Shown piece by piece: positions 7,231 through 12,627 of a stretch of DNA of 12,627 bases. Below the pieces are notes generated by a model that was given only the letters and a program-made list of their open reading frames with translations, did no database searches and had not been told where the DNA came from. This DNA is from Microcaldota archaeon (GTDB taxonomy: Archaea > Micrarchaeota > Micrarchaeia > Micrarchaeales > CABMGC01), in the NCBI GenBank assembly GCA_021805625.1, contig JAJZEU010000027.1, positions 1 through 12,627 on the forward strand, read 5' to 3'. Each line of letters opens with the position of its first letter. Within the stretch, counting starts at the first letter, position 1. The translations under genes and the position numbers were made by a program.

Positions 7231-8892
7231 TCAGTCATGTCCGTCATTTCCTTCTTCGCTGTTGTCCCCATCTTCGAAAACACTCTTGTACTTGCTGTCA
7301 ATCAGCGACCTCAAGGTTTTTTCTATGAGCTCTTTCTTTACGCCGGTAAGCTCGCTTAGATCTCCTGAAAGCTGGGATATGTAGCGCACTATAGTTTTGT
7401 ACTTCGATTCCTGCATGTTTCTATTCCTTACGCCATGCAGGTAGCGCTGCAGCTCCCTTGCAACTTCCATGACTGCGAACTTTATCTCGTTGATTATCTC
7501 TTCTTCCGGAGAGATGGCCTGTTTTCCAACCCCAGAATAAGGAATGTAAACACTGGATACGTTCACCATAACATTTATCGGTTCCGTATCAAAGTCTGAA
7601 ATGCCGTATCTTTTCCAGTCTATGCCTCTTACCGCATATGTTATAGCACAGTTTGTGCTGTCAAACAGGAGAGGCACCTTGTTTGCGAAGCGCAGCACCT
7701 TGCCAGAGCCGCGTTCTTCGAAGGACTCGTCGCCGGCATATGTGCTTTCCTGCGCCGATGCGTTGGCTTGCTTCTGTGGCAAAGCATTTCCGTATGCTAT
7801 GCCGGCTTCTACTACAAAAGGTATGCCTCCACGGAATACTGCAGGCTTTCTCTCTGCAACGGAGGCAAAGCCTGGATTGAGTATGTTCTTTATCGCTGCC
7901 TCCACCTGCTTCTTTCCTATCGGGGATATGGAATCCGTTTCCGGAGCCATCCACTTTACCTTCGAAAATGCCTTGACGAGCTCCTCGGCGTCTGCCCACG
8001 TCAATGTTTTGGGATCCTTCTCGAAGTCAACGCCGGTAGCAATCTTTTTGAGCTCGTCTACCTTGTCGTGGGATACCCTTGAGAAAGACTCTGTCAAAAA
8101 TGATGATACCTTTCTGCTTGCGCTCACGTGGGCAAAGTCTATAAGGTCGCTGGACTCGAGCCCCATGGGATGGGGCTTCACCGCTTTTGGCTTCTTGGGC
8201 ATGGAGCTATCGGATCTTGGGAAGAGGTACTGCTTTCCGGTAGGATCCGTAAGTGTTATGCTTGCATGGGGGTTTGCAAGTGCTGTCCTTTTCAAGTACT
8301 CATAGACACCGTGGTCGCTGTTCTCATACTTTACGCTGCCGAATTCTCCCTCCACAATAAGTCCCCTGAAGTCTCTCGGCACGTCAGCGACATTTGAAAC
8401 CAGAGGCTTGTTGCTCTTTATGTCTATAGAAACATCGCATTCGAAAGCGTCCCTGCCCGTTGAGGATTTCACATGTATCGGTTTGTTTGTTGTTATGTTC
8501 GCGAAAAGCGTGCAGCCGGAAGCGCCTATGCCCTGCTGACCCCGCTGTTGCACGTACCTATGGAACTTTGTCCCAGACAGAACAGAGCCGAGGGCCTTAC
8601 CAGCCAGGGTTTTAGGAATCCCCGGACCATTGTCGGATACCATTATGGAATATTTGTCCTCGCCTGTCTGTTTTATCTCTGCGCTTATCTCGGGCAAAAT
8701 TCCCGCTTCCTCGCATGCGTCGATGCTGTTGGTCACGTACTCGTGCACTAGCATCGTCAGTGACCTTACCTTGCCCGCATATCCTAGCATCTGCCTGTTT
8801 TTCTTAAAGAACGCAGCTATAGAGTGCTCTTTGAACTCCTTGAATATCTCGTCCGCAGCAACGTTGCTGCTATCCGCTGACATAGCGTGCAC
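7231..8892 (-). CDS. top6B: DNA topoisomerase VI subunit B
   Basis: Subunit B is the GHKL ATPase half of type IIB topoisomerase, which with Spo11-like subunit A passes one DNA duplex through another. The 553 residues match the usual length. The Bergerat fold is visible: N box VHEYVTNSIDACEEAG (49-64), DNGPGIP (87-93) and the ATP lid RGQQGIGASG (117-126). A helix-two-turn-helix region follows. The transducer domain contains PYSGVGKQAI (451-460), whose K457 fits the switch lysine that contacts the ATP phosphate. The acidic C-terminal tail (EDGDNSEEGNDGHD) is specific to this protein. GTG at 8892 is preferred over ATG at 8883 because AGGAGGG lies about 11 bases upstream of the GTG. The gene overlaps the KH gene by 23 bases, so the two are co-transcribed. 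No subunit A gene lies downstream; the convergent envelope-protein gene is only 12 bases away. Confidence 0.97.
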   Translation of the reverse strand: MHAMSADSSNVAADEIFKEFKEHSIAAFFKKNRQMLGYAGKVRSLTMLVHEYVTNSIDACEEAGILPEISAEIKQTGEDKYSIMVSDNGPGIPKTLAGKALGSVLSGTKFHRYVQQRGQQGIGASGCTLFANITTNKPIHVKSSTGRDAFECDVSIDIKSNKPLVSNVADVPRDFRGLIVEGEFGSVKYENSDHGVYEYLKRTALANPHASITLTDPTGKQYLFPRSDSSMPKKPKAVKPHPMGLESSDLIDFAHVSASRKVSSFLTESFSRVSHDKVDELKKIATGVDFEKDPKTLTWADAEELVKAFSKVKWMAPETDSISPIGKKQVEAAIKNILNPGFASVAERKPAVFRGGIPFVVEAGIAYGNALPQKQANASAQESTYAGDESFEERGSGKVLRFANKVPLLFDSTNCAITYAVRGIDWKRYGISDFDTEPINVMVNVSSVYIPYSGVGKQAISPEEEIINEIKFAVMEVARELQRYLHGVRNRNMQESKYKTIVRYISQLSGDLSELTGVKKELIEKTLRSLIDSKYKSVFEDGDNSEEGNDGHD

Positions 8893-9403
8893 CTAGCAAT
8901 TCTCCCTCCTTCATGCGTCGCCTCATTCCTTCGATTACCCTGTAGGCCTTCTTGTGGGTTCCTCCCTCGATGAGTATCCTGACAGCTGCCTCTGCCATCT
9001 TTATTTCGTCGATGGTTCCTATAAAGCTTACTGTGTTTCCGAATATACTTATGCTCGCTCCGCTTACCTCTGATATATATTCCTTGGTCTTGCCATTGCT
9101 CCCTATTATCCTGGCTTTTATCCTCCTTATGCGGTTTTCCTTCCCCAGCGCATCTCGCAGGTTTATAGATGAGAAGAAGTAGTCCCCAGAGAGCAGCTTC
9201 TGCACTTGGCCCATGCTGAAGCCCCTTCCGAATGCGGTTATGGCATCCTTTGCGCTGTATTCGTTCAGCGGTTCGCCATCAGCAATTACGGCGTTCTCTT
9301 GCACTGAAAGTCTGCAATGCAGCAAGTCTTCCAGGCGCTTGAAAAGCTGCTTGTCTTCTTTGAGGAGCTTTGCCCTTTTTGACGGTATAAGAATCTGCTG
9401 CAT
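8870..9403 (-). CDS. Two-KH-domain RNA-binding protein, Dim2/Pno1-like
   Basis: A 177-residue protein of the archaeal KH family related to Dim2/Pno1 and Krr1. In eukaryotes these act in small-subunit rRNA maturation near the 3' end of 18S rRNA; in archaea they are proposed to help 16S processing and to work with aIF2 alpha and RIO kinases. The N-terminal KH (about 3-75) begins ILIPSKRAKLLKEDKQLFKR and lacks a clear GxxG loop. The second KH (about 92-150) has IIGSNGKTKEYISEVSGASI with the G101-S-N-G104 loop. Both features fit the family, where the first KH is degenerate. The ATG at 9403 has little Shine-Dalgarno signal. The protein is the first gene of a two-gene unit with topVIB, an arrangement I know from other archaea. 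Confidence 0.9.
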   Translation of the reverse strand: MQQILIPSKRAKLLKEDKQLFKRLEDLLHCRLSVQENAVIADGEPLNEYSAKDAITAFGRGFSMGQVQKLLSGDYFFSSINLRDALGKENRIRRIKARIIGSNGKTKEYISEVSGASISIFGNTVSFIGTIDEIKMAEAAVRILIEGGTHKKAYRVIEGMRRRMKEGELLGARYVSG

Positions 9404-9473
9404 TATATTACCGATAGAAGTCAGTCAAGTGTTATGTTGTATAACTTATGTGTTGTTATGCATACGTATTATT

Positions 9474-9483
9474 ATTTATATTT
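9474..9483 (-). promoter_or_regulatory. TATA box for the KH-topVIB unit
   Basis: On the minus strand AAATATAAAT lies about 75 bases before the KH start. The expected transcription start would be near 9452, giving a leader of roughly 48 bases. A weaker alternative, TTATAC near 9440-9444, would give a leader of about 12 bases. Confidence 0.4.
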
Positions 9484-9570
9484 GCTATTGCATGTTCTGA
9501 AATCTCAAATGACTGAAGCCGCTGTGCGTATTTGCCCTTCCCTTTTTATCAGTGGAAGTTACAGTTCTCG

Positions 9571-9586
9571 CCAAAAGATTTATATA
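9571..9586 (+). promoter_or_regulatory. BRE plus TATA box for the winged-helix gene
   Basis: CCAAAAGA (9571-9578), a purine-rich BRE-like element, is followed by TTTATATA (9579-9586), close to the archaeal consensus. Transcription would start near 9605-9612, leaving a leader of about 80 bases before the ATG at 9688. The rest of the intergenic region, 9484-9570, shows no gene or RNA that I can support. Confidence 0.7.
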
Positions 9587-9614
9587 CCTTAAAGAGTGTT
9601 CTTTATGTGATTCA

Positions 9615-9658
9615 ATCATGATTCTTTCATGAAAGCATTATGCAAGGATCATGGTTCT
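9615..9658 (+). repeat. Direct repeat flanking a 12-base palindrome in the leader (candidate operator)
   Basis: ATCATGATTCT (9615-9625) and ATCATGGTTCT (9648-9658) differ at one base and start 33 bases apart, about three helical turns. Between them is the perfect palindrome CTTTCATGAAAG (9624-9635). The elements lie between the predicted transcription start and the regulator's ATG, where a repressor or RNA-level control would act. Confidence 0.5.
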
Positions 9659-9691
9659 ATCAAGATGGGATGGAGGGGTAAAAGAACATGA
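9629..9691 (+). CDS. Possible 20-codon leader ORF overlapping the regulator start
   Basis: ATG at 9629 opens a frame of 20 sense codons ending in TGA at 9689-9691. That stop overlaps the regulator's ATG (9688-9690) as ATGA, the usual arrangement for coupled translation. The product would be basic (it begins MKALCKDHG and ends WRGKRT). No Shine-Dalgarno precedes it, so it may be chance. Confidence 0.25.
   Translation: MKALCKDHGSIKMGWRGKRT
9672..9679 (+). promoter_or_regulatory. Strong Shine-Dalgarno of the winged-helix gene
   Basis: GGAGGGGT, 8 bases before the ATG at 9688. A TAA at 9679-9681 closes the frame upstream, so this start is well fixed. Confidence 0.7.
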
Positions 9692-10185
9692 ATTCAAAAG
9701 ACAGGCAAATAGAGGAAGAGCTGCAACAGATCAGAAAGGAACTTGAGAAAATAACAAAAGATAGCAGCTCGGAAGCAGAAGGCCGTTCTTTTGCCGAAGT
9801 GCTCAAATATATGGCGGAAGAGAGGGAAAAGACAAATAGGCTGCTGGCCAGCATAACTGAGAAGGTTCAGATTCTTGAAAAGAGGATAGATGAAGAGGAT
9901 AAGGCTGCAGAGGAGGGGTATGCTATAGCTCCTAACAGCAAAGAGATACCACTCTCCCCTGTCGATGCCTCAATAATAAACTATATCCAGACCAAGGGCA
10001 TGGCATGCGCGGACGAAATAAAGGAATCAATGCGCTACAAAGGAAGGAACGCGGCGTGCGCGCGCCTCAACAAGCTCTACAGGATGGAGCTGCTGGACAG
10101 GTTCCAGCTCGGCCACAGGGTCTTCTATAGATTTAATGCTGGCAAGGCGACTACAAGCATACTAATTGTATCACCTCCACAGTAA
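9688..10185 (+). CDS. Coiled-coil winged-helix protein, probable transcription regulator
   Basis: A 165-residue soluble protein. The charged N-terminal half forms coiled coils (about 4-25, RQIEEELQQIRKELEKI, and about 36-72, LLASITEKVQILEKRIDEE), joined by a Ser/Glu-rich linker. Residues about 90-150 form a winged-helix domain: helix PVDASIINYIQTKG, then ADEIKESMRYKGRNAACARL as the helix-turn-helix, then LYRMELLDRFQLGHRVFYRF as the wing. The fold suits DNA binding as a coiled-coil dimer, so an archaeal transcription regulator is the likeliest role; a nucleoid or chromosome-segregation function is possible. It stands alone on its strand between two minus-strand units, with its own TATA box, a strong Shine-Dalgarno and repeats in its leader that suggest autoregulation. 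Confidence 0.8.
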   Translation: MNSKDRQIEEELQQIRKELEKITKDSSSEAEGRSFAEVLKYMAEEREKTNRLLASITEKVQILEKRIDEEDKAAEEGYAIAPNSKEIPLSPVDASIINYIQTKGMACADEIKESMRYKGRNAACARLNKLYRMELLDRFQLGHRVFYRFNAGKATTSILIVSPPQ

Positions 10186-10193
10186 AAACCCAC

Positions 10194-10221
10194 GGGCCCG
10201 CCTTTCCCCCAAGACGGGCCT
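10194..10221. terminator. Hairpin between convergent genes, possible bidirectional terminator
   Basis: GGCCCG (10195-10200) pairs with CGGGCC (10215-10220) around a 14-base pyrimidine-rich loop; the flanking 10194 and 10221 add a G-U pair. On the plus strand TTCTTGCTTG follows. On the minus strand the stem is followed by CGTGGGTTTTTA, with a run of five T. It lies between the end of the winged-helix gene and the end of eif2g, where both transcripts need to stop. Confidence 0.5.
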
Positions 10222-10253
10222 TCTTGCTTGTAGGCCTCTAAAACTCGTGAAGT

Positions 10254-11483
10254 TCAGGTCACAATAGCATAACCGGTGAGGTACCATCTCTGTGAGAAGT
10301 TCCTCAGTATCGAGACCTTTTCGTTCTTTTCTATGCAGATTGGGTGTCTCAGCGTTATCTCTATTGTATCCCGCCTTGCCTTTGTCACAAATCCAACAAC
10401 GGTAGCAGTGCCTATGCCCAGTATCAGTAGTTCATTTTCCTTGAATGCCTGCTTCTGCAAGTTCTTTCTCTTGAGCTCGTGGTAAATCAGGGCAATAGTG
10501 GAAACAGGCGTGGGCAGCTTGCCCACCATTCCGACGATGTTGCCCACAAGGTTGTCGGCTTTTGTAAGCTCAGGATTGAGATCTGTGCCTATCGCTATTA
10601 GACCACCTGCAGCAGCTTCGTGAAGCTTGCCAGTGCTTGTTGAGAGAGATTCAATCTTGGTGACAAGAGGGATATACGTGCCTGCCTTGCCCTTCTCATT
10701 TGAGACATGCATGCCAGGCCTTATCTCTATGCTATCCCCAACCATAAGCTTTCCCTTTATTATCGAGCCTCCCAGTACTCCTCCAGAGAGTGCAGCCAGC
10801 GGCGTGCCGGGTTTGTTCACATCAAATGATCTCGCGATGTACATTACAGGATTTGCCTCCAGGTCCCTCTTTGGAATCTTTATGTTTGCAATCTCTTCAA
10901 GCACAGCGTCGACATTTATATCCTTGTTCGCCATGACCGGTATTATTGGCGCATTCTCTGCAGCGCTTCCTTTCAGGAAGGCTTTTATCTGCTTGTAGTG
11001 CTGTTCTGCCGCAATCTTTCCTACGATGTCTATCTTGGTCTGCACCACTATGATGTTCGTTATTCCAAGCGCATTGATCAGCATGAGGTGTTCGTATGTC
11101 TGCGGCATGGGGCATGGCTCTGAAGCGGATATTACGAATATAACCGCGTCTATTATGTTGGAACCTGCTATGGCAGTCGCCATCAGCGTTTCGTGTCCCG
11201 GCGCATCGAGAATTGAAATCCTGCGCACAGGCTTCGCCTCCCTGCCGCATTCTGGGCATATCTCCTTGGTTGTATACGCACCTGGTCCTGTGCAGCCATC
11301 GCACTTCCTTACCACCGCATCTGCATAGCCGAGCTTTATCGTCATACTCCTCTTTATGCTCTCGCTGTGCTTGTCGGTCCACACGCCTGTTATCGCAGCG
11401 GTGAGGGTGGTCTTGCCGTGGTCCACATGGCCGAGAGTGCCGATGTTAAGTTCGCTTTGCACTGCTTCTGTTTTTGATTCCAT
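10254..11483 (-). CDS. eif2g: Translation initiation factor aIF2 subunit gamma
   Basis: The GTP-binding core of archaeal aIF2, which with alpha and beta subunits carries initiator Met-tRNA to the small ribosomal subunit. The 409 residues are the family's normal length. G1 is GHVDHGKT (18-25). Switch 1 reads KRSMTIKLGYAD (44-55). A zinc knuckle has C61, C64, C76 and C79 (CDGC and CPECG). G3 is DAPGHE (93-98). SFDVNKPG and the GGVLGGSIIKG beta-barrel segments of domains II and III follow. Two key positions differ from the common form: the G4 motif is TKID (149-152) instead of NKxD, and switch 1 has Ser46 where Gly is usual. It lies 19 bases after rps6e, a common archaeal pairing. Confidence 0.97.
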   Translation of the reverse strand: MESKTEAVQSELNIGTLGHVDHGKTTLTAAITGVWTDKHSESIKRSMTIKLGYADAVVRKCDGCTGPGAYTTKEICPECGREAKPVRRISILDAPGHETLMATAIAGSNIIDAVIFVISASEPCPMPQTYEHLMLINALGITNIIVVQTKIDIVGKIAAEQHYKQIKAFLKGSAAENAPIIPVMANKDINVDAVLEEIANIKIPKRDLEANPVMYIARSFDVNKPGTPLAALSGGVLGGSIIKGKLMVGDSIEIRPGMHVSNEKGKAGTYIPLVTKIESLSTSTGKLHEAAAGGLIAIGTDLNPELTKADNLVGNIVGMVGKLPTPVSTIALIYHELKRKNLQKQAFKENELLILGIGTATVVGFVTKARRDTIEITLRHPICIEKNEKVSILRNFSQRWYLTGYAIVT

Positions 11484-11502
11484 CGATTACTACCTGCGCC
11501 TG

Positions 11503-11919
11503 CTATCCCTCCTTCTCGTCTTCCTTTTTCTCCTTGGGCTTAAAGAGTTCGGAAATGGGCTTTGATCCATACTCCACTATCACAGTGTTCACCTGCGAGG
11601 TATCTGCGCTTATGGTGTTGCCCCTTACCAGCTTCTTCCTTCTGAACCCGGACTTTGCGCCTCTTATGCCAGGGGCGCTTCCAAGCAGCGGCCTTGCCTT
11701 CCTTGTCCCTTCTATTTCCCTTCTTGATGGGGTGCCCATGCTGTCGCTAAGACCTGTTATCTTCAGCTTGTAACCCTCCAATCCAACAGCAGAGCCGTCG
11801 ATAACCTCATAAATTTTCCTGCCGATGAGAAGCGCTTCCCTTTCTTTCTCAACATCAACCTGCGCAGTCTTGCCCGTTTTCGTGTCCGAGTACACAATCT
11901 TCAATATATCACCATACAA
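11503..11919 (-). CDS. rps6e: Small-subunit ribosomal protein S6e
   Basis: A 138-residue protein of the 30S subunit, close to the normal archaeal size. ILKIVYSDTKTGKTAQVDVE at the start and LKITGLSDSMGTPSRREIEG in the middle match S6e, as do GIRGAKSGFRRKKLVRGNTI and VNTVIVEYG near the end. The lysine- and glutamate-rich tail (KPKEKKEDEKEG) is typical of variable S6e ends. No ATG is in frame. The frame opens after the cdc48 stop 12 bases upstream, and TTG at 11919 is used here. A second TTG at 11904, with GGTGA 4 bases before it, would give a protein starting near KIVYSD, the usual S6e beginning. Which is used is open. Confidence 0.95.
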   Translation of the reverse strand: MYGDILKIVYSDTKTGKTAQVDVEKEREALLIGRKIYEVIDGSAVGLEGYKLKITGLSDSMGTPSRREIEGTRKARPLLGSAPGIRGAKSGFRRKKLVRGNTISADTSQVNTVIVEYGSKPISELFKPKEKKEDEKEG

Positions 11920-11931
11920 ACAGCAAAAAGC

Positions 11932-12627
11932 TCAGCGGTACATGCTCTCAGGCTCTTCTTTGAAGCGCTTTATCCTCTCTGCTACTTCTTTAGGTATTGC
12001 AGGATGCACTTCTTCAAAGGCCTTATGGAAGTCCTCCTTCGTCACTACGTCCCTGCTGACCCTTATGGCATTCATGCCTGCCTCCCTGCATATGTTCTCT
12101 ATTTCTGCACCTGTGTAGTTCTCAGTCATGTTGGCAAGCTCTATGAGGTCTACATTCTTGTCAAGCGGCATGCGCTTCGTGTGCACTTTGAATATCTCTA
12201 ACCTTGTCTCGACATCTGGCATAGGTATCTCGATGATTTTGTCGAATCTGCCCGGCCTGAGCAGTGCAGGATCTATCGCTTCCGGCCTGTTCGTGGCCGC
12301 AAGCACCACCACATTCTTAAGCTCGTGCAGGCCGTCCATTTCTGTAAGCAGGGTGTCTACAACTCTTTCTCCCACTCTTGATTCGAACTCATCGCCCCCT
12401 CTGGCTCCTGCTATCGCATCGATTTCGTCCATGAAGATTATGCATGGCGAAGCCTGCATAGCCTTTCTGAACATTTCACGCAGCGTCTTCTCGCTCTCCC
12501 CAACATACTTGCTGAGTATCTCGGGCCCTTTTATCGAGATGAAGTTTGCCTCGCGCTCCGTTGCGACGGCCTTTGCAAGAAGCGTCTTTCCAGTTCCCGG
12601 GGGTCCGATGAGAAGCACGCCGCGTAT
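11932..12627 (-). CDS. cdc48: CDC48/VAT-type AAA ATPase, C-terminal part, cut by window edge
   Basis: The last 231 or so codons of an AAA ATPase; its start lies beyond the window. The visible domain has Walker A GPPGTGKT, pore loop [15 protein letters not shown], Walker [10 protein letters not shown], sensor 1 and [24 protein letters not shown] with arginine fingers, and a small helical lid with [19 protein letters not shown]. The sequence fits the second (D2) domain of CDC48/VAT, the hexameric unfoldase that extracts proteins for degradation by the proteasome; the [12 protein letters not shown] signature favours this over PAN. The end, [20 protein letters not shown], is a typical CDC48 C-terminus. 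The stop is 12 bases ahead of rps6e in the same frame. Without the N-terminal half, a shorter single-domain AAA protein cannot be excluded. Confidence 0.85.
   Translation of the reverse strand: MRGVLLIGPPGTGKTLLAKAVATEREANFISIKGPEILSKYVGESEKTLREMFRKAMQASPCIIFMDEIDAIAGARGGDEFESRVGERVVDTLLTEMDGLHELKNVVVLAATNRPEAIDPALLRPGRFDKIIEIPMPDVETRLEIFKVHTKRMPLDKNVDLIELANMTENYTGAEIENICREAGMNAIRVSRDVVTKEDFHKAFEEVHPAIPKEVAERIKRFKEEPESMYR

Noticed and set aside
7601..8305. A 234-codon plus-strand ORF opposite topVIB
   Set aside because: The minus-strand frame carries all topoisomerase VI B motifs, so this frame is a shadow.
9491..9570. Possible C/D-box small RNA (two CTGA motifs near 9497-9517)
   Set aside because: There is no box C (RUGAUGA) at the right spacing and no terminal stem, so it is not supported.
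10897..11382. A 161-codon minus-strand ORF inside eif2g
   Set aside because: It is an alternate frame of the aIF2 gamma gene, with a low-complexity Arg/Gly/Ala product.
1..12627. CRISPR array, insertion sequence or attachment site
   Set aside because: I saw no regularly spaced repeats, no transposase or integrase, and no tRNA gene or duplicated target at either side of the left cluster.

Overview
This is an archaeal chromosomal segment. The right part carries archaeal information-processing and protein-quality genes: topoisomerase VI subunit B, a two-KH-domain RNA-binding protein of the Dim2/Pno1 type, translation factor aIF2 gamma, ribosomal protein S6e and a CDC48/VAT-type AAA ATPase. Archaeal TATA boxes are visible. 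Arginine is mostly AGG and isoleucine often ATA. Short intergenic gaps and many unrecognised membrane proteins fit a small-genome DPANN or Micrarchaeota-like archaeon, but that placement is inference.

Layout. (1) Positions 20-7218, plus strand: a tightly packed run of eight genes. It holds two paralogous two-TM proteins, a HerA/VirB4-type ATPase, a small helical-repeat protein, a zinc-ribbon membrane protein, a coiled-coil winged-helix protein, a 53-residue basic protein and a 790-residue, heavily sequon-rich membrane protein with a cytosolic domain. (2) Positions 7231-9403, minus strand: topVIB and, upstream of it, the KH-protein gene, overlapping by 23 bases. (3) Positions 9404-9687: a divergent promoter region. 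(4) Positions 9688-10185, plus strand: a coiled-coil winged-helix protein, probably a regulator, with a structured leader. (5) Positions 10186-10253: a hairpin between convergent genes. (6) Positions 10254-12627, minus strand: the end of a cdc48-like gene, then rps6e and eif2g.

The part most likely to be undescribed is the left cluster. The ATPase looks like the motor half of VirB4/TraC. Each two-TM protein looks like a PrgI/VirB3-like membrane segment joined to the N-terminal half of VirB4. Read together, this is a VirB4 whose N-domain is split off and duplicated, placed beside a large, probably glycosylated envelope protein and several winged-helix proteins. That suggests a chromosomal, type-IV-secretion-like machine for moving DNA or protein, comparable in concept to the archaeal Ced/Ted DNA-import systems. 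The ATPase identity is clear; the VirB4 N-domain assignment rests on pattern recognition of the sequences and needs profile searches. The right part is ordinary archaeal housekeeping, with two oddities: topVIB has no topVIA next to it on the side visible here, and aIF2 gamma has TKID instead of NKxD in its G4 motif.
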